A stretch of DNA of 32,545 bases from Pseudomonas yamanorum (GCF_013386765.1 NZ_JACARE010000029.1:1-32545), one strand, 5' to 3'. Shown: positions 14,936-23,225, counted from the first letter of the stretch. Program-made: numbers and translations. Notes: a model not told the origin generated them from the letters alone.

Positions 14936-15913
14936 ATGTCCACTCACCTGTCCACCGATCAACTGCTCCATGCCTACACCGTGATGCGCACCATCCGTGA
15001 TTTCGAAGAACGCCTGCACGTGGAATTCGCCACCGGCGAGATCCCCGGTTTCGTGCATTTGTATGCCGGCCAGGAAGCCAGCGCCGCCGGGGTCATGGCC
15101 CACCTCAACGATGAAGACTGCATCGCCTCCAACCACCGTGGCCACGGCCATTGCATCGCCAAGGGCGTGGATGTATTCGGCATGATGGCCGAGATCTACG
15201 GCAAGAAGACCGGGGTGTGCGGCGGCAAGGGCGGCTCCATGCACATCGCCGACCAGGAGAAGGGCATGCTCGGCGCCAACGGCATTGTCGGCGCCGGTGC
15301 ACCGTTGGCTGCCGGCGCGGCCCTGGCGGCCAAGCTCAAGGGCAGCGCGGGTGTGGCGGTCGCGTTTTTTGGTGACGGCGGCTCCAACGAAGGCGCGGTG
15401 TTTGAAGCGATGAACCTGGCCTCGATCATGAACCTGCCATGCCTGTTCGTGGCCGAGAACAATGGCTATGCCGAAGCCACCGGGTCCGGCTGGTCGGTGG
15501 CCTGCAAGGACATTGCCGAGCGCGCCGTGGGTTTTGGCATGCCGGGCGTGATCGTCGACGGCAACGACTTCTTCGCCGTGCACCAAGCCCTCGGCGTCGC
15601 GGTGGAGCGCGCCCGCAGCGGCAAAGGCCCGACGCTGGTTGAAGTCAAACTGAGCCGTTTCTACGGCCACTTCGAAGGCGATGCGCAAACCTATCGCGGC
15701 CCGGACGAAGTGAAAAACCTGCGGGAAACCGGCGACTGCCTGAGCCTGTTTCGCCAGCGCTGCACCGCCGAAGGCTGGCTCGACGCGGCGCAGTTCGAGC
15801 GCATCGACAGCGAAGTCGCACAACTGATCGAAGACGCCGTGCGCCTGGCCAAGTCCGACCCCAAACCCCAGGCCGCTGACCTGCTCAGCGACGTCTACGT
15901 TGCCTATCGCTAA
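14936..15913 (+). CDS. acoA: Acetoin dehydrogenase E1 alpha subunit (TPP-dependent)
   Basis: This 325-residue subunit, with AcoB, cleaves acetoin to acetaldehyde and an enzyme-bound acetyl group carried by thiamine diphosphate. It contains the TPP motif: GDGGSNEG (146-153) followed after about 20 residues by ENNGYA (174-179). GHGHCIAKG and GGKGGSMH are typical of pyruvate/acetoin E1 alpha chains. The ATG at 14936 has GGAG 9 nt before it; an upstream ATG at 14798 lies before the sigma-54 promoter and is excluded. It is the first gene of acoABC, 39 nt before acoB, and is driven by the sigma-54 promoter at 14856 under AcoR. No acoX-like gene precedes it. Assignment from motifs plus context is strong. 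Confidence 0.95.
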   Translation: MSTHLSTDQLLHAYTVMRTIRDFEERLHVEFATGEIPGFVHLYAGQEASAAGVMAHLNDEDCIASNHRGHGHCIAKGVDVFGMMAEIYGKKTGVCGGKGGSMHIADQEKGMLGANGIVGAGAPLAAGAALAAKLKGSAGVAVAFFGDGGSNEGAVFEAMNLASIMNLPCLFVAENNGYAEATGSGWSVACKDIAERAVGFGMPGVIVDGNDFFAVHQALGVAVERARSGKGPTLVEVKLSRFYGHFEGDAQTYRGPDEVKNLRETGDCLSLFRQRCTAEGWLDAAQFERIDSEVAQLIEDAVRLAKSDPKPQAADLLSDVYVAYR

Positions 15914-15927
15914 CCACCACCCACTAC

Positions 15928-15935
15928 AAAAACAA
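15928..15935 (+). promoter_or_regulatory. Crc/Hfq-like A-rich motif in the acoB leader
   Basis: AAAAACAA in the acoA-acoB gap fits AAnAAnAA and lies just upstream of the acoB ribosome-binding site (GGAG). Together with the acoA site it suggests that more than one cistron is repressed after transcription. Confidence 0.4.
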
Positions 15936-15952
15936 TCCGTGGAGAAGTCATC

Positions 15953-16972
15953 ATGGCTAGAAAAATCAGCTACCAGCAGGCAATCAACGAAGCCCTGGCC
16001 CAGGAAATGCGCCGCGACCAGAGCGTGTTCATCATTGGCCAGGACGTGTCCGGCGGCACCGGTTCCCCCGGTGAGCAGGACGCGTGGGGCGGCGTGCTCG
16101 GCGTGACCAAGGGCCTGTACCCGGAATTCCCCGACCGCGTGCTCGACGCGCCACTCTCCGAGGTGGGTTATGTGGGCATGGCGGTCGGCGCGGCTACCCG
16201 GGGCATGCGCCCGGTGTGCGAATTGATGTTCGTCGACTTTATCGGCTGCTGCCTCGACCAGTTGCTGAACCAGGCGGCGAAGTTTCGCTACATGTTCGGC
16301 GGCAAGACCACCACGCCGCTGGTAGTGCGTGCCATGTACGGTGCCGGCCTGCGCGCCGCGGCCCAGCATTCGCAGATGCTCACCTCGCTGTGGACCCATA
16401 TTCCCGGGCTCAAGGTGGTGTGCCCGGCCACGCCTTATGACGCCAAGGGCATGCTGATCCAGGCGATCCGCGACAACGACCCGGTGATTTTCCTCGAACA
16501 CAAAATGCTCTACAGCCTCCAGGGCGAAGTACCGGAAGAGCTGTACACCGTGCCTTTCGGCGAAGCCAACTATGTGCGTGAAGGCAACGACGTGACCCTG
16601 GTGACCTACGGGCGCATGGTCCACATCGCCCTGGAGGCCGCGGCCAACCTGGCCCGCCAAGGCATCGACTGCGAAGTGCTGGACCTGCGCACCACCAGCC
16701 CGCTGGACGAAGACAGCATCCTCGAAAGCGTGGAGAAAACCGGGCGCCTGGTGGTGATCGACGAGTCCAACCCGCGCTGCTCCATCGCCACGGACATCAG
16801 TGCGCTGGTGGCGCAACGGGGGTTCAGCTTCCTGCGGGCGCCAATCGAAATGGTCACCGCGCCCCACACGCCGGTGCCGTTCTCCGATGCCCTGGAAGAC
16901 CTGTACATCCCCAACGCGGCGAAGATCGAAGCGGCCGTGCTGAAGATCGCCGACAAGAGGAATGCCGCATGA
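15953..16972 (+). CDS. acoB: Acetoin dehydrogenase E1 beta subunit
   Basis: This 339-residue transketolase-like beta chain pairs with AcoA to form the alpha2-beta2 E1. Recognisable segments are ISYQQAINEALAQEM at the N-terminus, the pyrimidine-binding PLSEVGYVGMAVGAA region (about 67-81) and the C-terminal transketolase domain starting near 200 (YGRMVHIALEAA). The length matches E1 beta subunits of 2-oxoacid and acetoin dehydrogenases. The ribosome-binding site GGAG is 9 nt before the ATG. Its stop overlaps the acoC start (ATGA), so the two are probably translationally coupled. Co-transcribed with acoA. Confidence 0.95.
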   Translation: MARKISYQQAINEALAQEMRRDQSVFIIGQDVSGGTGSPGEQDAWGGVLGVTKGLYPEFPDRVLDAPLSEVGYVGMAVGAATRGMRPVCELMFVDFIGCCLDQLLNQAAKFRYMFGGKTTTPLVVRAMYGAGLRAAAQHSQMLTSLWTHIPGLKVVCPATPYDAKGMLIQAIRDNDPVIFLEHKMLYSLQGEVPEELYTVPFGEANYVREGNDVTLVTYGRMVHIALEAAANLARQGIDCEVLDLRTTSPLDEDSILESVEKTGRLVVIDESNPRCSIATDISALVAQRGFSFLRAPIEMVTAPHTPVPFSDALEDLYIPNAAKIEAAVLKIADKRNAA

Positions 16973-18087
16973 TCCATACACTGACCATGCCCAAGTGGGG
17001 GCTGTCGATGACCGAGGGCCGGGTTGATGTCTGGCTCAAGCAGCCGGGCGATCGGGTGGAGAAGGGCGAAGAAGTACTGGACGTGGAAACCGACAAGATT
17101 TCCAGCAGCGTCGAAGCGCCGTTCAGCGGGGTGCTACGGCGGGTGTTGGCGCTGAGTGACGAGACCTTGCCAGTGGGGGCCTTGCTGGCGATCGTCGTAG
17201 AGGGCGAGGCCAGCGAGGCCGAGATTGATGCGGTGATCGAGGCGTTCCAGGCCGGGTTCGTTTCCAGTGCGGCCGAAGCTGAAGCCAGCGGGCCATCTGC
17301 ACAGAAGGTCGAAGTGGGCGGGCGCCTGCTGCGCTATCTGGACCTCGGGGAGGGCGGCACGCCGCTGGTACTGGTGCATGGTTTTGGCGGCGACCTGAAC
17401 AACTGGCTGTTCAATCACCCGGTGCTTGCGGCTGAACGGCGAGTGATTGCCCTGGACCTGCCGGGGCATGGCGAGTCGGGCAAGTCCCTGCAAACCGGCG
17501 AACTGGATGAATTGAGCCAGGCGGTATTGGCGCTGCTGGATCACCTGAAGATTGACCGCGTGCACCTCGCCGGGCATTCCATGGGTGGGTTGGTTTCGCT
17601 GAACATGGCCCGCATGGCACCGCAACGTGTGGCTTCCTTGACCTTGATCGCCAGTGCCGGCCTGGGTACGGAAATCAACGCTGATTACCTGCAAGGTTTT
17701 ATCGACGCGAGCAATCGCAATGCCCTCAAGCCACAACTGGTTCAACTGTTCAGCGACCCCGCGCTGGTGACCCGGCAGATGCTGGAGGACATGCTCAAAT
17801 TCAAGCGACTGGAGGGCGTAGACCAAGCCTTGCGGCAGCTCACCGGGGCGTTGTTCAGCGGTGGTCGGCAGTTGGTGGATCTGCGCAGTGTGGTGGGGCA
17901 GCAACCGAGCCTGGTGATCTGGGGCAGTGAGGATGCAATCATCCCGGCGAGCCATGCCCAGGGGCTGGAGGCCCAGGTGGAGATACTGCCGGGGCAGGGG
18001 CATATGGTGCAGTTGGAGGCGGCGGAGCGGGTGAATGAACTGATGCTGACATTCCTCAAACCCCAGCCTGATGGAGATCAACTGTAG
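16969..18087 (+). CDS. acoC: Acetoin dehydrogenase E2-like subunit: lipoyl domain fused to an alpha/beta hydrolase
   Basis: The 372-residue protein has an N-terminal lipoyl domain (1-80) with the lipoylated lysine at Lys43 in VETDKISS, then an Ala/Glu-rich linker (about 85-112), then an alpha/beta-hydrolase domain (about 115-362). The hydrolase triad is visible: Ser204 in GHSMGG, Asp322 in GSEDAIIP and His345 in GQGHMV. The usual E2 acyltransferase motif (HxxxDG) and the E1/E3-binding domain are absent. Pseudomonas AcoC proteins are known to have this layout and are annotated as the dihydrolipoyllysine acetyltransferase of the complex. The start overlaps the acoB stop. The TAG stop lies inside the left arm of the REPIN at 18083. 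No E3 gene is nearby, so one from elsewhere must be shared. Confidence 0.93.
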   Translation: MIHTLTMPKWGLSMTEGRVDVWLKQPGDRVEKGEEVLDVETDKISSSVEAPFSGVLRRVLALSDETLPVGALLAIVVEGEASEAEIDAVIEAFQAGFVSSAAEAEASGPSAQKVEVGGRLLRYLDLGEGGTPLVLVHGFGGDLNNWLFNHPVLAAERRVIALDLPGHGESGKSLQTGELDELSQAVLALLDHLKIDRVHLAGHSMGGLVSLNMARMAPQRVASLTLIASAGLGTEINADYLQGFIDASNRNALKPQLVQLFSDPALVTRQMLEDMLKFKRLEGVDQALRQLTGALFSGGRQLVDLRSVVGQQPSLVIWGSEDAIIPASHAQGLEAQVEILPGQGHMVQLEAAERVNELMLTFLKPQPDGDQL

Positions 18088-18169
18088 GAGCTGGCTTGCC
18101 AGCGATGCAGGCAACTCGGATTTTCAGATACACCGAGCTGATGCCATCGCTGGCAAGCCAGCTCCTACA
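18083..18169. repeat. REPIN that supplies both convergent stop codons
   Basis: The two 25-nt arms (18083-18107 and 18145-18169) are perfect reverse complements beginning TGTAGGAGCTGGCTTGCC. The TAG in the left arm (18085-18087) is the stop codon of acoC on the + strand. The TAG in the mirror position of the right arm (18165-18167) is the stop of the AraC-type gene on the - strand. An inner ctcgg/ccgag stem is also present. Confidence 0.95.
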
Positions 18170-19073
18170 TTGATCGGTGGCGTTTGAGGGTCTCGCTCGG
18201 CAATTCCTGAAACAACGCCCGGTAACTCTTGGAAAACCGCCCCAAATGCCAGAACGACCAGTTCATCGCCACCTCGGCCACGGTGGTGTCCACCGACGGC
18301 GGGTTCAACAACTCCCGCCGCGCACAGTTCAACCGGCGCAACCTCAACCACTGCGCCGGACTCATCCCGGTATACGTCTTGAACCCATGCTGCAACTGAC
18401 GCAACGGCACTCCGGCAATGCGCGCCAGCTCCAGCAGGTTGACGGTTTCATCCGGCACATCCGCCGCCCATTCACCAATGCGCGCCATGATGATTCGCTC
18501 CTCGGTCCGCCGCTGCAATGAACCCTGGTCCAGGCACACACACGCGTTGTCGAGGATGAACAGGCAGTCGTCCAGCAGTTGTTGCGTCAGGGCATCACGA
18601 CTTGGCGGATCAAACGTGGCCGACAGCCGCGTCAGCGTGCCGCTGAGCCAGCGGCTGAACAACGGGTTCTGCAGGGAGTTGAGCGGGGCCATGAACAACC
18701 CCTCCAGCTTCGCCACATCCAGGCCGTGGTGCTGGACAAACTGCGGCCCGAACACCACCGCCACTTCGCGGTAGTTCTCCGGGGTGATCCAGGTGTTGCG
18801 GCTCTCGCCATTGAGCACATACAGCGCGTTGTCGCTGCCATCGAAACAGAACGCCAGGGAGCCCGGCGGCGCATTGAAATTCTGCTCCACCCGGGTGTTC
18901 ATCCGCTCTTCATACACCTCCACACCTTGCAGGTCGAGGTAGCGGATCTGCCCGGCAAAATGCCCCGGGGACATCTGCTGGTACTGCTGCACCCAACCGG
19001 GTGTCGCACTGCATTGAGCGGCCACATCACCGGTGGTGAAGGCCTGTACGCGCAAAGCTGTTGCCTGTGTCAT
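18165..19073 (-). CDS. AraC-family transcriptional regulator
   Basis: The product is 302 residues. The ATG at 19073 has an AGG 7 nt upstream. The N-terminal sensor (about 1-190) is cupin-like and of a kind I cannot tie to a ligand. The C-terminal DNA-binding domain has two helix-turn-helix units: LLELARIAGVPLRQLQHGFK with GMSPAQWLRLRRLNCARREL, then TVAEVAMNWSFWHLGRFSKS. The WSFWHLGRFS segment resembles EutR/FeaR-like regulators. The gene is divergent from the glutamylpolyamine synthetase gene (start 19215), which makes that polyamine cluster the likeliest target; the aco locus is the alternative. Its TAG stop is provided by the REPIN arm. Confidence 0.88.
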   Translation of the reverse strand: MTQATALRVQAFTTGDVAAQCSATPGWVQQYQQMSPGHFAGQIRYLDLQGVEVYEERMNTRVEQNFNAPPGSLAFCFDGSDNALYVLNGESRNTWITPENYREVAVVFGPQFVQHHGLDVAKLEGLFMAPLNSLQNPLFSRWLSGTLTRLSATFDPPSRDALTQQLLDDCLFILDNACVCLDQGSLQRRTEERIIMARIGEWAADVPDETVNLLELARIAGVPLRQLQHGFKTYTGMSPAQWLRLRRLNCARRELLNPPSVDTTVAEVAMNWSFWHLGRFSKSYRALFQELPSETLKRHRSM

Positions 19074-19214
19074 GGGTAACCTGGGCGCACTCTATTGGTG
19101 CGTTATGGTTGGCGCAAAGTGGATAGATGCCGTTGAACGGCTGGCCCAAGATAGACCTCAATGCGCCGCGAGGGAAGCCCGTCGGCGCAGCATCCAACCC
19201 ATGACGAGGTCCTT

Positions 19215-20573
19215 ATGAACGCCCCCTTCGATCAGCTGTCCGCCTGGCTGAAAGAACACAAGATTACCGAAGTCGAATGCGTGATCAGTGATTTGACTGG
19301 CATCGCACGCGGCAAGATTTCGCCCACCAACAAGTTCCTGCATGAGCGAGGCATGCGCCTGCCGGAAAGTGTGTTGCTGCAAACGGTAACCGGGGACTTT
19401 GTCGACGACGAGATCTACTACGACCTGCTGGACCCAGCCGACATCGACATGATCTGCCGCCCGGTGTCCAACGCCACCTACGTCATACCGTGGGCCATCG
19501 AGCCCACCGCCATCGTGATCCACGACACTTTCGACAAGCAGGGCAACCCCATCGAATTGTCGCCGCGCAACGTGCTGAAAAAGGTCCTGCAGCTCTACAC
19601 CGACCAGGGCTGGCAGCCGATTGTCGCGCCGGAAATGGAGTTCTACCTGACTCAGCGATGCGAAGACCCTGACCTGCCGCTGAAAACCCCGCTGGGCCGT
19701 TCCGGCCGTGCCGAAAGTGGCCGCCAGTCGTTCTCCATCGACGCCGCCAACGAATTCGATCCATTGTTTGAAGACGTGTACGACTGGTGCGAAGCCCAGG
19801 GCCTGGACCTCGACACCCTGATCCACGAAGACGGCCCGGCGCAGATGGAAATCAACTTCCGCCACGGCGACGCCCTGGACCTGGCCGACCAGATCACCGT
19901 GTTCAAGCGCACCCTGCGTGAGGCGGCGCTCAAGCACAATGTGGCGGCCACCTTCATGGCCAAACCCGTGGCCGACGAGCCCGGCAGCGCGATGCACCTG
20001 CACCAGAGCGTGGTGGAAATCGCCACCGGCAAGCAAGTGTTTGTCGATGAACACGGCAACAAGAGCCAGCTGTTCCTCAACCACATCGGCGGCTTGCAGA
20101 AGTACATCCCCAAGTTGCTGCCGATGTTCGCGCCCAACGTGAACTCGTTCCGCCGCTTCCTGCCGGACACCTCGGCACCGGTCAACGTCGAGTGGGGCGA
20201 AGAAAACCGCACCGTCGGCCTGCGGGTGCCGAGCTCCAGCCCCGACGCCATGCGCGTGGAAAACCGCCTGCCGGGCGCCGACGCCAACCCGTACCTGGCC
20301 ATCGCCGCCAGCCTGCTGTGCGGCTACCTCGGCATGGTCGAAAAGGTCGAGCCCAGTGCGCCGGTGGAAGGCCGCGCCTACGAGCGCCGCAACCTGCGCC
20401 TGCCGATCACCATCGAAGACGCCCTGGCGCGCATGGAAGAGTGCGACACCGTCAAGCAGTACCTGGGGGACAAGTTCGTGCGTGGCTACGTCGCGGTCAA
20501 GCGCGCCGAGCATGAGAATTTCAAGCGGGTCATCAGCTCCTGGGAACGTGAGTTCCTGTTGCTGAGCGTCTGA
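19215..20573 (+). CDS. puuA: Gamma-glutamylputrescine synthetase, glutamine-synthetase family
   Basis: This 452-residue cytosolic enzyme ligates glutamate to putrescine or another polyamine using ATP, the first step of the gamma-glutamyl pathway (PuuA in E. coli, SpuI-type in Pseudomonas). Glutamine-synthetase motifs are present: the beta-grasp domain at 16-110, PEMEFY with metal-binding Glu140 and Glu142, QMEINF (211-216), GSAMHLHQS (257-265), and NRTVGLRVPSS near 336-346. The tyrosine adenylylation loop of GlnA is not seen, as expected for the PuuA branch. The ATG at 19215 has GAGG 5 nt before it; the longer frame from 19161 is less likely. It heads a polyamine cluster with a binding protein and a PuuB-like oxidase. 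Which amine is used is not known. Confidence 0.9.
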   Translation: MNAPFDQLSAWLKEHKITEVECVISDLTGIARGKISPTNKFLHERGMRLPESVLLQTVTGDFVDDEIYYDLLDPADIDMICRPVSNATYVIPWAIEPTAIVIHDTFDKQGNPIELSPRNVLKKVLQLYTDQGWQPIVAPEMEFYLTQRCEDPDLPLKTPLGRSGRAESGRQSFSIDAANEFDPLFEDVYDWCEAQGLDLDTLIHEDGPAQMEINFRHGDALDLADQITVFKRTLREAALKHNVAATFMAKPVADEPGSAMHLHQSVVEIATGKQVFVDEHGNKSQLFLNHIGGLQKYIPKLLPMFAPNVNSFRRFLPDTSAPVNVEWGEENRTVGLRVPSSSPDAMRVENRLPGADANPYLAIAASLLCGYLGMVEKVEPSAPVEGRAYERRNLRLPITIEDALARMEECDTVKQYLGDKFVRGYVAVKRAEHENFKRVISSWEREFLLLSV

Positions 20574-20600
20574 CGATATCAGCGCGTTTCAACCCGACCC

Positions 20601-20697
20601 GTAGCAGCTGTCGAGCTTTAGCGAGGCTGCGTCGGGGCCACCGCAGCTGTGTCAGATACACCGCTACGCAGCCTCGCTGGTGCTCGACAGCTGCTAC
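20601..20697. repeat. Second-family REPIN-like palindrome
   Basis: Arms at 20601-20631 and 20667-20697 (gtagcagctgtcgagc, 3 nt, agcgaggctgcg) are reverse complements except for the 3 central bases. It lies between two genes of the same direction, 28 nt after the stop at 20573. It could be a processing or attenuation point within the polyamine cluster, and is the only element of this kind here not at a convergent junction. Confidence 0.85.
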
Positions 20698-20734
20698 GAA
20701 TACATAAAAATCAATCAAGCAAAGGGGTGTCGAT

Positions 20735-21823
20735 ATGCGTCTGGTGAAAAAGCTTCTCCCGCTGGCCTTGGCGGCGTTGTTCAGCAGCGCGGGCCATGCC
20801 GCGCAGACGGTCAGTGTGTACAACTGGACCGACTACATCGGTGAGACCACCTTGGCCGACTTCCAGGCCAAGACCGGGATCAAGGTGATCTACGACGTGT
20901 TCGACTCCAACGAGACCCTGGAAGGCAAACTGCTCGCCGGGCGCACCGGCTATGACGTGGTGGTGCCGTCCAACCACTTCCTGGCACGCCAGGTCAAGGC
21001 CGGCGCGTTCCTGAAACTCGACCGCTCGCAGCTGCCCAACTACAAGAACCTCGACCCCAAGCTGCTCAAGCTGCTGGAGAAAAACGACCCGGGCAACGCG
21101 CACTCGGTGCCGTACCTGTGGGGTACCAACGGCATCGGCTACAACGTGGACAAGGTCAAGCAGGTGCTGGGCATCGACCATATCGACTCGTGGGCCGTGC
21201 TGTTTGAACCCGAGAACATCAAGAAGCTGCACGAGTGCGGTGTGGCTTTCCTCGACTCGGCGGACGAACTGTTCCCGGCGATCCTCAACTACATGGGCAA
21301 GGACCCCCGCAGCGAGAATCCCGAAGATTACAAACAGGCCGAAGCCAAGCTGCTGACCCTGCGGCCGTACATCACCTATTTCCATTCCTCAAAGTACATC
21401 TCGGACCTGGCCAACGGTGATATCTGCGTGGCGTTCGGTTATTCCGGCGACGTGTTCCAGGCGGCCAACCGCGCCAAGGAAGCCAAGAACGGCGTGAACA
21501 TCGCCTACTCGATTCCCAAGGAAGGCAGCAACCTGTGGTTCGACCTGCTGGCCATCCCGGCAGACGCCGCCAACCCGAAAGAGGCTCACGCTTTTATCAA
21601 CTACCTGCTGGACCCTGAAGTGATCGCCAAGGTCAGCGCCAGCGTCGGCTACGCCAACCCGAACCCGGCGGCCAAGGCTTTCATGGCGCCGGAGTTGGTG
21701 AACAACCCCGAGATCTACCCGTCCCAGGAAGTGCTCGACAAACTCTACATTTCCACCACCCCGACGCCTGCCGTCATGCGCTTGATGACGCGGTCCTGGA
21801 GCAAAGTGAAGACCAACAAATGA
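20735..21823 (+). CDS. Periplasmic polyamine-binding protein of an ABC importer (PotF/SpuD-like)
   Basis: The product is 362 residues with a Sec signal of about 22 residues (MRLVKKLLPLALAALFSSAG, cleavage near GHA-AQ). The mature protein opens with QTVSVYNWTDYIG, the hallmark of PotF/SpuD/SpuE putrescine- and spermidine-binding proteins, in which the aromatic residues and downstream acidic residues line the polyamine pocket. YDVVVPSNHFLARQ and the PYLWGTNGIGYN hinge segment are also typical. GGGG lies 7 nt before the ATG. No permease or ATPase gene is adjacent, so the protein must use a transporter encoded elsewhere or act as a sensor. The stop overlaps the PuuB-like start (ATGA). Confidence 0.92.
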   Translation: MRLVKKLLPLALAALFSSAGHAAQTVSVYNWTDYIGETTLADFQAKTGIKVIYDVFDSNETLEGKLLAGRTGYDVVVPSNHFLARQVKAGAFLKLDRSQLPNYKNLDPKLLKLLEKNDPGNAHSVPYLWGTNGIGYNVDKVKQVLGIDHIDSWAVLFEPENIKKLHECGVAFLDSADELFPAILNYMGKDPRSENPEDYKQAEAKLLTLRPYITYFHSSKYISDLANGDICVAFGYSGDVFQAANRAKEAKNGVNIAYSIPKEGSNLWFDLLAIPADAANPKEAHAFINYLLDPEVIAKVSASVGYANPNPAAKAFMAPELVNNPEIYPSQEVLDKLYISTTPTPAVMRLMTRSWSKVKTNK

Positions 21824-23115
21824 ACCGTTCCCCGTCCGAGCACGCCCGTTCCTATTACCTGGCTTCGGCCAACGCCATGCCACAGCGACCCGCGCTGGGG
21901 GCTGACCTGACGGCCGATGTGTGTGTGATCGGCGGTGGCTTCACCGGGGTCAACACCGCCATCGAACTGGCCCAGCGTGGCCTGTCGGTGATCCTGTTGG
22001 AGGCCCGGCGGATTGGCTGGGGCGCCAGCGGGCGCAATGGCGGGCAGTTGATTCGCGGGATTGGGCATGACGTGTCGGGGTTTGCCAAATACGTGGGCGA
22101 GGAGGGCGTGCGTTACCTGCAACAGGCCGGGATTGATTCGGTGGCGCTGGTGGGCGAGCGGGTTCGCGAGCATGGCATCGATTGCGACCTGCGCTGGGGG
22201 TTTGCCGAACTGGCCAACACTGCGGCGCAGTTCGCTGCGTTTCAGGGCGAACTGGAGAGCCTGGCTGCCTTGGGCTATACGCCCGAAACCCGGCTGGTGG
22301 CGCCACAGGATATGGCGCAGGTGGTGGGTTCCGGGTTGTATGCGGGCGGATTGGTGGACATGGGGTCCGGGCATTTGCACCCGTTGAACCTGGTGCTGGG
22401 GGAGGCCGCTGTAGCTGAATCCCTCGGTGTGCGGATTTTTGAAAACAGTCCGGTGCTGGAGTTGATCCACGGCGACACGGTGCAGGTGCGTTGTGCCTCC
22501 GGCACCGTGCGCGCGGCCAGCCTGGTGCTGGCGTGCAACGCACACCTGGACGAACTGGAGCCGAAGCTGAGCGGCAAGGTGCTCCCGGCAGGGAGCTACA
22601 TCATCGCGACCGAGCCGCTGCCGGCTGAGTTGGCCAGCCAGTTGATCCCGCAGAACCTGGCACTGTGTGACCAGAAAGTCGGGCTGGATTACTACCGGCT
22701 TTCAGCCGACCGACGCTTGTTGTTTGGTGGCGCCTGTCATTATTCGGGGCGTGATCCGGCAGACATCGCCGCGTACATGCGGCCGAAGATGCTCAAGGTT
22801 TTTCCGCAACTGGCTAATACCGCGGTTGAGTTTCAGTGGGGCGGGAAGATTGGGATTACGGCTAACCGTTTTCCGCAGGTGGGGCGCTTGAAGCAGCATC
22901 CGAATGTGTTCTATGCCCAGGGCTATTCGGGGCATGGGTTGAACGTGACCCACTGGTGCGCGCGGCTGCTGGCGGAAGGGATTCATGCCGGTCAGAGCCA
23001 GGGCCTGGACATTTTCAGCCAGGTGCCGCATATGACCTTTCCGGGTGGCAAGGCGTTGCGTTCGCCGCTGCTGGCATTGGGGATGTTGTGGTATCGGGTG
23101 CGGGAGATGCTTTGA
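21820..23115 (+). CDS. puuB: FAD-dependent gamma-glutamylputrescine oxidase-like enzyme
   Basis: This 431-residue cytosolic flavoprotein of the DAO superfamily has its FAD-binding motif GGGFTG at 38-43, followed by LLEARRIGWGASGRNGGQL, very typical of the PuuB/ordL group. The C-terminal FAD segment FYAQGYSGHGLN is also characteristic. PuuB oxidises gamma-glutamylputrescine to the aldehyde, releasing H2O2 and ammonia. The start overlaps the stop of the polyamine-binding protein, and puuA lies upstream, so the first two catabolic steps are together. PuuC and PuuD are not in the window and must lie elsewhere. Pseudomonas has several paralogues, so substrate choice (putrescine, diaminopropane, cadaverine or others) cannot be settled. 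Confidence 0.88.
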   Translation: MNRSPSEHARSYYLASANAMPQRPALGADLTADVCVIGGGFTGVNTAIELAQRGLSVILLEARRIGWGASGRNGGQLIRGIGHDVSGFAKYVGEEGVRYLQQAGIDSVALVGERVREHGIDCDLRWGFAELANTAAQFAAFQGELESLAALGYTPETRLVAPQDMAQVVGSGLYAGGLVDMGSGHLHPLNLVLGEAAVAESLGVRIFENSPVLELIHGDTVQVRCASGTVRAASLVLACNAHLDELEPKLSGKVLPAGSYIIATEPLPAELASQLIPQNLALCDQKVGLDYYRLSADRRLLFGGACHYSGRDPADIAAYMRPKMLKVFPQLANTAVEFQWGGKIGITANRFPQVGRLKQHPNVFYAQGYSGHGLNVTHWCARLLAEGIHAGQSQGLDIFSQVPHMTFPGGKALRSPLLALGMLWYRVREML

Positions 23116-23142
23116 TCCCGACCATATTTCATCCTGCATTTC

Positions 23143-23162
23143 AACTGGCCGTACGGTCAGTT
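23143..23162. promoter_or_regulatory. 20-bp near-perfect palindrome, TetR-type operator candidate
   Basis: AACTGGCCGTACGGTCAGTT is a palindrome but for one mismatched pair (G and T at positions 6 and 15). The centre CCGTACGG and total length fit TetR-family operators. It lies 28 nt after the PuuB-like stop and 63 nt before the ATG of the oxygenase at 23226, so it probably controls the oxygenase-EamA pair. No TetR gene is present in the window. Confidence 0.6.
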
Positions 23163-23225
23163 ACCCCGCCTGAAACGTTTGAGTAGATTCCTCCCCGCTG
23201 CATTTTCAATCCAGGGAGGAAAAAA

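Noticed and set aside
14828..16981. Very long open frame on the - strand across acoA and acoB
   Set aside because: It is the antisense shadow of two certain genes in GC-rich codon usage. Its product is His/Val/Gly-rich low-complexity sequence without domain motifs or a ribosome-binding site.
16969..18087. Frameshift or chimeric fusion in acoC
   Set aside because: The lipoyl-plus-hydrolase layout runs in one frame with a natural linker, and it is the known layout of Pseudomonas AcoC.
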